Assembly (NCBI RefSeq): GCF_003116135.1 | Contig: NZ_PDOA01000001.1 | Span: 186,001-250,000 of the forward strand | DNA: 64,000 bases | Direction of reading: 5' to 3' | Source: Teichococcus aestuarii | Lineage (GTDB): Bacteria > Pseudomonadota > Alphaproteobacteria > Acetobacterales > Acetobacteraceae | Shown here: positions 1-6,987 of the stretch, piece by piece | Position numbering within the stretch: the first letter of the stretch is position 1 | How the letters are laid out: every line of letters starts with the position of its first letter | The notes under the pieces: model-generated | What the model was told of the DNA's origin: nothing | Databases searched by the model: none | Seen by the model: only the letters and a program-made list of their open reading frames with translations | Made by a program: the position numbers and the translations under genes

Positions 1-2
1 CC

Positions 3-257
3 GGGCTGAACCTGATCGGCCTCAAGCGCCGCGGCTTCCCGCGCAGCCAGATCCACACGCTGCGCGCCGCCTACCGCAGCCTGTTCCGCACCGCCGGCGT
101 CTTCCAGGACCGCGTGGACATCACCGAGGCCAGCTTCGGCGAGGACCCGGTGGTGCAGGAGATCCTGGCCTTCATCCGCGCCGACAGCCGCCGCGGCCTC
201 TGCCGCGCCGGCCGCGAGCTGCTGGATGAGGAGGAAGGCGCCGAGGCCGCGGCGTGA
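3..257 (+). CDS. lpxA: UDP-N-acetylglucosamine acyltransferase LpxA, C-terminal part
   Basis: This is the 3' end of a gene cut by the window edge; 84 residues and the TGA stop are visible. LpxA transfers a 3-hydroxyacyl chain from acyl carrier protein to UDP-GlcNAc, the first step of lipid A synthesis in the cytoplasm. The visible part opens with GLNLIGLKRRGF, the conserved exit from the left-handed beta-helix, and continues as the C-terminal helical domain (AYRSLFRTAGVFQDRV). It ends 21 bases before lpxI on the same strand, so the two are probably co-transcribed. The acidic, Ala-rich tail is ordinary for GC-rich relatives. Confidence 0.93.
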   Translation, partial: GLNLIGLKRRGFPRSQIHTLRAAYRSLFRTAGVFQDRVDITEASFGEDPVVQEILAFIRADSRRGLCRAGRELLDEEEGAEAAA

Positions 258-278
258 CAGGCGCCGGGGCCTGAGCCG

Positions 279-1157
279 GTGTCTTCGCCCGTCATGCCGC
301 GGCCTGGAATGCCGCCGCTCGGGATGATCGTCGGCGGCGGGCTGCTGCCGCAGCGCGCCGCCGCCGCCGCCGCCGCCGCCGGCCGCGTGCCGCATGTGGT
401 GGTGTTGGAAGGCTTCGGCGAACCGCGCGACTATGCGGCCTATCCGCACATCGTCTGCCGCCTCGGCGCCGCCGGCCGCATGCTGGAGTGGCTGCGCGCC
501 GCCGGGGCGCGCGACCTGGTGCTGGCCGGCCGCGTCTCCCGCCCCAGCTTCTTCGCGCTGCGGCCGGATGCGGGGGCGGCGAGGATGCTGCCGCGCATCG
601 GCATGCGTGCCTTCGGCGGCGACGATTCGCTGCTGACCGCCGTGCTGCGCGTGCTGCGCGAGGAGGGCTTCAACCCGATGGAAGCCTATGCCGTGCTGGA
701 GGACTTGCTGGTGCGCGACCCCACCGCCCTGACCACCCATCTGCCGGACGAGGATGCCCGGCGCGACATCCGCCGCGGCCTCGCCGTGGTGCGGGCGCTC
801 GGCGCCGTCGATGTGGGGCAGGGGGCGGTGGTGCAGCAGGGGCTGGTGCTGGCCGTCGAGGCGATCGAGGGCACCGACGCCATGCTGGCCCGCGCCGGCA
901 CGCTGCGGCGCGAGGGGCCGGGCGGCGTGCTGGTGAAGATCCTGAAGCCGGGCCAGGACCGGAGGGTGGACCTGCCCACCATCGGGCCGGACACGGTGGC
1001 CAATGCCGCCGCTGCCGGCCTGCGCGGTATTGCCATCGAGGCGAACGGCACCATCATCGTCGACCGTGCGGCGACCGCCGCGGCGGCCGAGGCGGCCGGA
1101 CTGTTCCTGCTGGCCATCGACCCGTCGCACGAAGCCTGGTCCGAAACCATCTCCTGA
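279..1157 (+). CDS. lpxI: UDP-2,3-diacylglucosamine pyrophosphatase LpxI (DUF1009)
   Basis: A 292-residue protein of the LpxI family, which cleaves UDP-2,3-diacylglucosamine to lipid X and UMP. Many alphaproteobacteria use it in place of the unrelated LpxH. The N-terminus carries a glycine-rich stretch ([12 protein letters not shown]) typical of the first domain. The C-terminal catalytic domain shows the conserved [10 protein letters not shown] segment and VKILKPGQD. The start used is GTG at 279; ATG codons at 294 and 309 are alternatives that keep the conserved core. A homopolymer-like run of alanine codons (GCC/GCG) follows the first beta-strand. It sits directly after lpxA, matching lipid A gene order, but the next gene is a glyoxalase and not lpxB. 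Confidence 0.93.
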   Translation: MSSPVMPRPGMPPLGMIVGGGLLPQRAAAAAAAAGRVPHVVVLEGFGEPRDYAAYPHIVCRLGAAGRMLEWLRAAGARDLVLAGRVSRPSFFALRPDAGAARMLPRIGMRAFGGDDSLLTAVLRVLREEGFNPMEAYAVLEDLLVRDPTALTTHLPDEDARRDIRRGLAVVRALGAVDVGQGAVVQQGLVLAVEAIEGTDAMLARAGTLRREGPGGVLVKILKPGQDRRVDLPTIGPDTVANAAAAGLRGIAIEANGTIIVDRAATAAAAEAAGLFLLAIDPSHEAWSETIS

Positions 1158-1171
1158 CAGGGAAACACCCC

Positions 1172-1585
1172 ATGAGCAGCTTCCTGCACACCATGATCCG
1201 CGTCGGCAACCTGGAGCGGAGCGTGGATTTCTACACGCGCCTGCTCGGCATGCAGGAGCTGCGCCGCAACGACGTGCCGGACGGCAAGTACACGCTGGTC
1301 TTCGTCGGCTACGCACCGGAGAGCACCGGCGCGGGCGTCATCGAGCTGACCTACAATTACGGCGTGGACAAGTACGAGCTGGGCAACGCCTTCGGCCATC
1401 TTGCCATCGGCGTGCCGGATGTCTATGCCACCTGCGAGAAGCTGCGCGCCGAGGGCGCCAAGATCACGCGCGAGCCGGGGCCTGTGAAGTTCGGCACCAC
1501 CGTGATCGCCTTCGTCGAGGACCCGGACGGGTACAAGATCGAGCTGATCGAGCGCAAGTCGGCGGAAGCCGGGACGCGCGGCTAA
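1172..1585 (+). CDS. gloA: Lactoylglutathione lyase (glyoxalase I)
   Basis: A 137-residue VOC-superfamily enzyme that isomerises the hemithioacetal of methylglyoxal and glutathione to S-lactoylglutathione. It matches the usual GloA length and motifs: [16 protein letters not shown] at the N-terminus with the first metal-ligand histidine, [17 protein letters not shown] with a ligand glutamate, FGHLAIGV with the second histidine, and [11 protein letters not shown] with the final glutamate. These H/E/H/E positions are those expected for a Ni/Zn glyoxalase I. The ATG at 1172 follows GGAAAC and lies 14 bases after lpxI. Glutathione for the reaction could come from gshB at 17.1 kb, although no link is encoded here. 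Confidence 0.95.
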   Translation: MSSFLHTMIRVGNLERSVDFYTRLLGMQELRRNDVPDGKYTLVFVGYAPESTGAGVIELTYNYGVDKYELGNAFGHLAIGVPDVYATCEKLRAEGAKITREPGPVKFGTTVIAFVEDPDGYKIELIERKSAEAGTRG

Positions 1586-1597
1586 CAGGCGTCCCCG

Positions 1598-1620
1598 CCC
1601 GGGGGAGGCTGTCCCCCGGG
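1598..1620. terminator. GC-rich hairpin between convergent genes
   Basis: A perfect inverted repeat, CCCGGGGGA with TCCCCCGGG and a 5-base loop, lies between gloA and the convergent hydrolase gene. There is no T-tract on either side, so termination is inferred from position and from the similar CCGGGGG hairpins found after other genes in the window. Confidence 0.5.
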
Positions 1621-1636
1621 CCCCGGCCGCCGGCCC

Positions 1637-2446
1637 TCAGGCCTCCTCGATCAGCGCGCGCGCCGCGTGGCAGAGCAGGCCGTCCGGCGCGCGCAGCGTC
1701 TCCAGCAGCGTCGCCTCGTCCAGGCCGGGCAGCGGCAGCAGCGGGGCGGCGCAGCCTTCCCGCTGCCGCAGCGCGTGGAAGGCGCGGGACTGCCGCTGCG
1801 CCGCCTCCGGCTCCGCCTCGCCATAGGCCAGCGCGAAGGGCTTGCGCACCACCGGCAGGCGCTGCGGCGAGAGCACCTCCACCTCCAGCGGCGTCAGCCC
1901 CAGCCTCTCCTCCAGTGATTCCAGTTCGTAGAGGCCGGAAAGGCCGAGCCCGGCCTTCACGCGCGGATGGCCGAGCAGCATGGCGGCCAGATGCGCGCCG
2001 GAGTTCCAGCCGCAGAGCAGCACCGGCCCGGTGATGCCGTGCAGCGGCCCCTGCGCCGCCAGCCAGTCGAGCGCGCGGTGACCCTGCCGGACGATGCGCG
2101 TCAGGCTGGCCTCCGGCATCAGGCTGTGGCCGGGCAGGGCGGCCGACCAGCCATGCGCCAGCAGCCCCTGCGCCAGCGCGCCGAAGCCCTGCCGGCCGCC
2201 TTCCCGCCAGCCGCCGCCATGCAGCAGCACCACGCAGGGCGCGGCGGGGTCGATGGCGGGGTAGAGATCCCACCGGCAGGCCTCGGCGGCCGCGTAGGGA
2301 AGGTCCAGCCTGCCGGGCCGGGCGGCCCGCAGCGCCCGCGAATCCTCCGCCCACTGGCCGGCCAGCTCCGCCGCCGAGAGGCCCGGCCCGCCGCGGCGGA
2401 GCACCGTCCGTCCACCCTGCGGCGCGGCCTGCGGAGGCGGGATCAT
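1637..2446 (-). CDS. Alpha/beta-hydrolase fold protein, kynurenine-formamidase-like, catalytic residues degenerate
   Basis: A 269-residue protein with the fold and landmarks of the bacterial kynurenine formamidase/arylformamidase group: LHGGGW at 75-80 (oxyanion-hole loop), a nucleophile-elbow-like segment GWNSGAHLA at 146-154, and SGLYELESL at 170-178. The elbow, however, reads G-W-N-S-G where family members read G-H-S-A-G, so the expected nucleophile position is Asn148. The region that normally supplies the acid has only glutamates (YGEAEPE, 208-214), and the segment usually carrying the catalytic histidine reads LDEATLL. Ser149 might act as a displaced nucleophile, but no histidine is obvious. 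It may be a pseudoenzyme. The ATG at 2446 was chosen because the conserved part starts soon after; the frame stays open further upstream. Confidence 0.75.
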   Translation of the reverse strand: MIPPPQAAPQGGRTVLRRGGPGLSAAELAGQWAEDSRALRAARPGRLDLPYAAAEACRWDLYPAIDPAAPCVVLLHGGGWREGGRQGFGALAQGLLAHGWSAALPGHSLMPEASLTRIVRQGHRALDWLAAQGPLHGITGPVLLCGWNSGAHLAAMLLGHPRVKAGLGLSGLYELESLEERLGLTPLEVEVLSPQRLPVVRKPFALAYGEAEPEAAQRQSRAFHALRQREGCAAPLLPLPGLDEATLLETLRAPDGLLCHAARALIEEA

Positions 2447-2648
2447 CGCCTCGCCCCACCTGGGTGGCGGTCCTTCAAGGGCGCCGTGCAGCGGTGGGGA
2501 TGCGACATGCCGGGACACTCCTTGCTCGGGCCGTCCTGGCCCTTTGCAACCGGCGTGCCGCGCCGGGCGAGGCCGGGGCCGGCGGTCCCCGGGCCTGCCC
2601 GGCGGGTGCGGCGGCCGCCCACCCCTTGTGCAGTTGCGCCGCGGCGGG

Positions 2649-3101
2649 TCAGCCCGGCGGGGAGACGAGCAGCGGTGCCAGCGCCTCGCGCAGGGCCGGC
2701 GGCACCGGCACGGTCTGCCGCTGCGTCGCCGCGTCCACCTGCACATGGATGAAGTGGCCCTCGGCGCAGGCCAGGTCCTCGCCCGGGCGGAACAGCCCGA
2801 TCTCGTAGCGCACCGAACTGCGCCCGACATGCGCGACCCGCAGCCCGCCCGCCAGCACATCCGGGAAATGGGCGGGGCTGTGGAAGCGGCACATCGTCTC
2901 CACCACCACGGCCAGGCTGGAGCCGGGATCGGCCGGGGTGGGCTGCAGGCCGCGCCCGGCCAGGAACAGCGCCACCAGCGTGTCGAAGTAGAAGTAGTAG
3001 GCGGCGTTGTTGATGTGGCCGTAGCTGTCCTGGTCGCCCCAGCGGGTGGGGATGTCCTGGAAGTGCCGGTACTCGGCCCGGCGGGGGATGCTCTTGCTCA
3101 T
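2649..3101 (-). CDS. Acyl-CoA thioesterase, 4HBT hotdog family
   Basis: A 150-residue single hotdog-domain protein. The N-terminal motif WGDQDSYGHINNAAYYFYFD is the characteristic 4-hydroxybenzoyl-CoA thioesterase (YbgC/FadM-like) signature, with the catalytic Asp and the G-H-x-N turn. Family members hydrolyse short to long acyl-CoAs in the cytoplasm; the substrate cannot be told from sequence. The start at 3101 (MSKSIPRRAEYRHF) fits the family N-terminus. It is transcribed away from minC and towards the hydrolase gene 202 bases downstream; that gap is GC-rich and I see no gene in it. Confidence 0.9.
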   Translation of the reverse strand: MSKSIPRRAEYRHFQDIPTRWGDQDSYGHINNAAYYFYFDTLVALFLAGRGLQPTPADPGSSLAVVVETMCRFHSPAHFPDVLAGGLRVAHVGRSSVRYEIGLFRPGEDLACAEGHFIHVQVDAATQRQTVPVPPALREALAPLLVSPPG

Positions 3102-3231
3102 GCGCGGGGCGCGGTCCTTGTCGTGATGCGGGGCTGCGATGCGGGGCTGCAATGCGGGGCGGGCTGTGGCACGCCGCCCACGCCCGGCGGCAAAAATCCG
3201 CGCGGGGGGGCGGGGTTTGCGCGGCCCGGGC

Positions 3232-3260
3232 TTCGCCCTGGCGCGTGGGCCTTGTATAAA
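3232..3260 (+). promoter_or_regulatory. Candidate promoter for minCDE
   Basis: The 269-base gap between the divergent thioesterase and minC genes contains TATAAA at 3255-3260, an AT-rich exception in this GC-rich DNA, with TTCGCC 17 bases upstream at 3232-3237. The -10 resemblance is good and the -35 weak. The position about 110 bases before minC makes it the best promoter candidate for the min operon. Confidence 0.4.
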
Positions 3261-3370
3261 AGAAGAATTCCTGGCGAACAGGGCGCCGATCGGTGGCAAT
3301 ATGCCGCCGCCGGCCCGCCCGGCCTGCCGGAGTCCCGCAACCCGACCAGCCAGGATCGTTTCCGCGCACG

Positions 3371-4123
3371 ATGTCAGCACCCGCCGCCAATCCCCGCCTT
3401 GAGCCATTCCGGCTGCGCGGCGCGAATTTCAATCTGCTGGTGCTCCGGCTGCTCGATCCACGGCACGAGGTGATTGTTCCTGCCCTCGGCGACCAGTTCC
3501 GCCGCGCGCCCGGCTTCCTGCGCTTCGCGCCGCTGGTGATCGGGCTGGACGACCTGGCGGTGGCGCCGCACGAGGTGGATTTCGCCACCCTCGCGGCCGA
3601 GCTGCGCCGCATCGAGATCATGCCCATCGGCACCGTGGGCGGCTCGCCGGAGATGAAGGCCGCAGCCCAGAGCGCCGGCCTGCCGCCGCTGCGTGCCGCC
3701 GGCGCGCAGGAGGAGGTGGCGCTGGCGCCGCCGCCCCCGCCCGCCGCCAGCAGCGAGCCGCCGCCCGCGCCGCCGCTGCCGCCCGGGTCGATGCGCCCCA
3801 CCGTCATCGTCGACCACGCGGTGCGCGCTGGCCAGCGCATCTGGGCCCAGGGTGCCGATCTTATCATCAACGGCACGGTCAATCCGGGCGGCGAGGTGAT
3901 TGCGGACGGCAACCTGCACGTCTATGGCGCCCTCCGGGGCCGGGCCATCGCCGGCGGGGCCGACAACATGGAAGCGCGCGTCTTCGCGTTGAATTTCGAT
4001 CCGGAACTGGTTTCCATCGCCGGCTACTACGCCGTGCGGGAGGGGCTGACGGACGCGCCGATCGGCAAGCCGGCGCAGGTGCGGCTGATCGGCGAGAACA
4101 TGCGGTTTGACCGGCTGGGCTGA
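3371..4123 (+). CDS. minC: Septum site-determining protein MinC
   Basis: A 250-residue MinC, the FtsZ-polymerisation inhibitor recruited to the membrane by MinD. The N-terminal FtsZ-binding domain occupies roughly residues 1-105 (FRLRGANFNLLVLRL onward). A proline/alanine-rich linker covers about 115-140, and the C-terminal beta-helix domain that dimerises and binds MinD follows (VRAGQRIWAQGADLIINGTVNPGGEVIADGNLHVYG, split here as conserved segments at about 150-190). The ATG at 3371 is preferred over an upstream in-frame ATG because the domain begins directly after it. It is followed after 33 bases by minD, and the three min genes form one operon. Confidence 0.95.
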   Translation: MSAPAANPRLEPFRLRGANFNLLVLRLLDPRHEVIVPALGDQFRRAPGFLRFAPLVIGLDDLAVAPHEVDFATLAAELRRIEIMPIGTVGGSPEMKAAAQSAGLPPLRAAGAQEEVALAPPPPPAASSEPPPAPPLPPGSMRPTVIVDHAVRAGQRIWAQGADLIINGTVNPGGEVIADGNLHVYGALRGRAIAGGADNMEARVFALNFDPELVSIAGYYAVREGLTDAPIGKPAQVRLIGENMRFDRLG

Positions 4124-4156
4124 GCCCGCTTCCCACCCGGCAGAGAGGAGAGACCA

Positions 4157-4975
4157 ATGGCGCAAGTGATCGTGGTGACGTCGGGCAAGGGAGGGGTCGG
4201 CAAGACCACAAGCTCCGCCGCCTTCGCCACCGGTCTCGCCCAGAGCGGCAAGAAGACGGTGGTCATCGACTTCGACGTCGGCCTGCGCAACCTCGACCTC
4301 ATCATGGGCGTCGAGCGCCGCGTGGTGTTCGACATCGTCAACGTCATCAGCGGCGAGGCGCGGCTGAACCAGGCGCTGATCCGCGACAAGCGGGTGGACA
4401 CCCTCTCGATCCTCCCTGCCAGCCAGACGCGGGACAAGGACGCCCTCACCAAGGAGGGCGTGGCGCAGATCATCGACGAGCTGAGCCAGGATTTCGACTA
4501 CATCGTCTGCGACAGCCCCGCCGGCATCGAGAAGGGCGCGCTGCTGGCTCTCTACTTCGCCGACCAGGCGATCATCGTCACCAACCCGGAAGTCTCCTCC
4601 GTCCGGGACAGTGACCGCATCCTCGGCGTGCTGCAGTCCAAGTCGCGCCGCGCCGAGGAGAAGAAGGAGCCGGTGAAGGAGCACCTCCTCGTCACCCGGT
4701 ACGCGCCGGAGCGGGTGGAGAGGGGCGAGATGCTGAAGCTCGAGGATGTGCGCGAGATCCTCGCCATCCCGCTGCTCGGCGTCATCCCCGAGAGCGAGAG
4801 CGTGCTGAAGGCCTCCAACACCGGCAGCCCGGTGATCCTGGACGACGTGTCGAACGCCGGCCAGGCCTACAAGGACGCGGTCGCCCGCTTCCTGGGCGAG
4901 GACCGCCCGCACCGCTTCATCGACCCGGAGAAGCGGGGCTTCCTGTCGCGCCTGTTCGGGGGGAGGGCCGCATGA
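4157..4975 (+). CDS. minD: Septum site-determining protein MinD
   Basis: A 272-residue deviant Walker-A ATPase of the MinD/ParA family. The P-loop GKGGVGKTT lies at about residues 10-18, Walker B-type DFDVGLRN at about 38-45, and the DSPAGIEKGA segment at about 115. The C-terminus ends in FLSRLFGG, the amphipathic membrane-targeting helix through which ATP-bound MinD attaches to the inner membrane. MinD recruits MinC to inhibit division near the poles, and MinE stimulates its ATPase to make the system oscillate. The ribosome site GAGAGGAGAG lies just upstream. The stop overlaps the minE start in an ATGA, suggesting translational coupling. Confidence 0.98.
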   Translation: MAQVIVVTSGKGGVGKTTSSAAFATGLAQSGKKTVVIDFDVGLRNLDLIMGVERRVVFDIVNVISGEARLNQALIRDKRVDTLSILPASQTRDKDALTKEGVAQIIDELSQDFDYIVCDSPAGIEKGALLALYFADQAIIVTNPEVSSVRDSDRILGVLQSKSRRAEEKKEPVKEHLLVTRYAPERVERGEMLKLEDVREILAIPLLGVIPESESVLKASNTGSPVILDDVSNAGQAYKDAVARFLGEDRPHRFIDPEKRGFLSRLFGGRAA

Positions 4976-5325
4976 GCTGGCTCGACGTCTTCCGGGGCAA
5001 GAGCAAGCCGCCGCCCAGCGCGGGTGCCGCCAAGGAGCGGCTGCAGATCGTGCTGGCGCATGAGCGCATCAGCCGCACGGGCGACGATTTCCTGCCGCGG
5101 CTGCAGAAGGAGCTGATCCAGGTGGTGGCGCGCTACGTCGCCATCGACCCGAAGGCGGTGAACATCTCGCTCGACCGCGGCGGCGACATGAGCACGCTGG
5201 CGATCGAGGTGGAACTGCCGGCGCCGGAGAAGCCCAAGCCCGGCGCCGACGCCCCCGCCGGCAAGGCGGCCGCGCCGGAAGCGCCGGCCGGCAGCAAGGC
5301 CGAGGCCGGCCAGAAGGCCTCCTGA
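4972..5325 (+). CDS. minE: Cell division topological specificity factor MinE
   Basis: A 117-residue MinE. The N-terminal amphipathic part with the anti-MinCD helix covers about residues 1-35 (AKERLQIVLAHERI), and the topological-specificity domain follows (FLPRLQKELIQVVARYV, about 40-85). MinE displaces MinC from MinD and triggers ATP hydrolysis. The protein is about 30 residues longer than the usual ~88; the extra part is a low-complexity Ala/Pro/Lys tail (from about residue 84) with no recognisable motif. It overlaps minD by four bases and converges on the DMT transporter gene 22 bases away. Confidence 0.96.
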   Translation: MSWLDVFRGKSKPPPSAGAAKERLQIVLAHERISRTGDDFLPRLQKELIQVVARYVAIDPKAVNISLDRGGDMSTLAIEVELPAPEKPKPGADAPAGKAAAPEAPAGSKAEAGQKAS

Positions 5326-5347
5326 AGCCCGGGGAACCGGCGCGGCC

Positions 5348-6211
5348 TCAGCGGCCGCGCCGCACCAGGTAGAGGGTGGCGCCGAGCATCACCACCGTGC
5401 CGGCCAGCAGCGCCAGGCCCGGCCGCTCGGCATAGATGGCCCAGCCCAGCATGGCGCTGGCCGGAATCTGCGCATACTCGATCGGCGCCAGCAGCCCGAC
5501 CTCCGCCCGCCGCGCCGCGGCCGAGGCGGCGAGGTCGCTGCCCAGCGCGAACAGCGTGCCGCCCACCAGCATGGCCAGGGCGAACAGGCTCGGCGTCTGC
5601 CAGACGAAGGCCGAGACCGGCCCCCAGAACAGCACCGAGATCACCGAGTACCAGGCCACCACCCGCACCGGCGGCTCGGTGGCCGAAAGGGCGCGGAAGG
5701 TGATCAGCACCAGGGCGCTGCACATCCCCGCCGCCAGCGCCGCCGGCGTGCCGAGCGAGAGGCTGCCGCCGGGCTGCGCGACGATCAGCACGCCGACGAA
5801 GCCGATGGCGGCGGCCAGCGCCCGGTCGCGCCGCACCGCCTCGTGCAGCAGCAGCGCCGCCAGCGGCAGCACCCAGAGCGGGCGGGCGCTCATCATCGCC
5901 ACCGCGTCGGCCAGCGGCAGCAGGGTGATGGCGAGGAGCTGGAGCAGGAAGGTGGCGATGCCGGCGGCACCGCGCGCCAGGTGCAGCTTCGGCCGGCGCG
6001 TGGCCAGCGCCGCGATGGGGCCGGCGCGCAGGATCCAGGGCGACAGGATGGCCAGGGTGATCAGCCCGCGCGCGAAGGGCACCAGCGGCACCGGCAGCCC
6101 CTCGCGCAGGGCGGCGCGGTAGCAGGCATTCACGCCCGCGCCGCACAGGGCGGCCAGCAGCATCAGCCCGATGCCCGCCAGCGCGGCGGAGGGCCGGCGG
6201 GCCAGCGGCAT
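5348..6211 (-). CDS. DMT-superfamily (EamA) inner-membrane transporter
   Basis: A 287-residue hydrophobic protein with about ten predicted transmembrane helices arranged as two five-helix EamA repeats, the hallmark of the drug/metabolite transporter superfamily. Conserved turns include FARGLITLAIL in the first repeat and APIEYAQIPASAMLGWAIY in the second. The substrate cannot be inferred; relatives export amino acids, purines or other metabolites. Its ATG overlaps the TGA of the upstream small gene by one base (TGATG), so the two are probably co-transcribed and coupled. Its 3' end converges on minE. Confidence 0.9.
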   Translation of the reverse strand: MPLARRPSAALAGIGLMLLAALCGAGVNACYRAALREGLPVPLVPFARGLITLAILSPWILRAGPIAALATRRPKLHLARGAAGIATFLLQLLAITLLPLADAVAMMSARPLWVLPLAALLLHEAVRRDRALAAAIGFVGVLIVAQPGGSLSLGTPAALAAGMCSALVLITFRALSATEPPVRVVAWYSVISVLFWGPVSAFVWQTPSLFALAMLVGGTLFALGSDLAASAAARRAEVGLLAPIEYAQIPASAMLGWAIYAERPGLALLAGTVVMLGATLYLVRRGR

Positions 6212-6408
6212 CAGCGGCGGGGCGCGAGCTCGGATTCCAGCGCCTTGATCTTGGCGGTCAGCGACTCCCGCAGCGAGGCGGCGGCGTGCGGCTTCAGCGC
6301 CGCCAGCGCCTCCTTCAGGTCGCGCAGCTGGCGCTTCTTCTCCTCGGTGGTGCGGGAGATGGGACGATTGCCGGAGAGCTGGCCGTCGAACGCACGCATG
6401 GTCGTCAT
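6211..6408 (-). CDS. Small charged hypothetical protein
   Basis: A 65-residue protein I do not recognise by name. It has a short N-terminal segment (MTTMRAFDGQLSGNR) and then a highly charged, predicted helical region (EEKKRQLRDLKEALAALK) that could form a coiled coil; there is no membrane segment. The ATG at 6408 is favoured by AAGGAC just upstream. It is coupled to the DMT transporter by a TGATG overlap and follows the marR gene by 63 bases on the same strand. The compact coupling and good ribosome site argue that it is a real gene. Confidence 0.65.
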   Translation of the reverse strand: MTTMRAFDGQLSGNRPISRTTEEKKRQLRDLKEALAALKPHAAASLRESLTAKIKALESELAPRR

Positions 6409-6471
6409 GTCCTTGTGGCAGGGGCCGCGCATCCTGTGCGGGCGCGCAGGGAAAGAGGAAGGAGAGGCGTC

Positions 6472-6924
6472 TCAGAGACCGTTCAGCTTGCGCAGCAGGC
6501 AGAGCAGGGCCTCCCGCTCCGCCGCGTCCAGCGGCTGGGCGATCCGGTCCTCATGCTCTCCCACGCGGGCCTTGAAGGGCGGCAGCAGCGCCATCCCCTC
6601 GGCGCTCAGGCGCAGGGCCTGGGCGCGCCGGTCGCTGGGAACCGCATGCCGCTCCACCAGCCCGCGCTCGGTGAGGCGCTGCATGGCCGGGCTCAGCGTG
6701 GACTTGTCCAGCGCCGCGGCCGTGGCGAGCTGCCCGAGGGTGATGCCGGGATTGGCCTCCACCAGGCAGAGCAGCGCGAACTCCCCGGAGGTGATGCCGA
6801 ACTCGGCCGTGCTCTCGGTGAAATCCAGCAACATGCGGGTATGGGCGCGGCGCAGCAGATGCCCGAGCAGCCCCGGCAGGGGCCCCAGGTCGATCGGCTC
6901 CTGCCTGAATCGCTCCGCGTCCAT
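6472..6924 (-). CDS. MarR-family transcriptional regulator
   Basis: A 150-residue winged-helix regulator of the MarR type, usually a dimeric repressor released by small aromatic or oxidising ligands. The N- and C-terminal helices for dimerisation flank a winged-helix domain at about 50-120: ITSGEFALLCLVEANPG, the recognition-helix region LDKSTLSPAMQRLTERGLV, and the wing PSDRRAQALRLS. The wing Asp-Arg pair (SDRR) is conserved. No cysteine suggests redox sensing. It sits between tamB and the small gene/DMT transporter pair on the same strand, so the transporter is a plausible target. Confidence 0.9.
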   Translation of the reverse strand: MDAERFRQEPIDLGPLPGLLGHLLRRAHTRMLLDFTESTAEFGITSGEFALLCLVEANPGITLGQLATAAALDKSTLSPAMQRLTERGLVERHAVPSDRRAQALRLSAEGMALLPPFKARVGEHEDRIAQPLDAAEREALLCLLRKLNGL

Positions 6925-6987
6925 GGCCGCAGCATAGCGCAGCCGGCGATGGGGAGGAACGGGCGCCGGGGGGCGGTCTTCCCCGGC

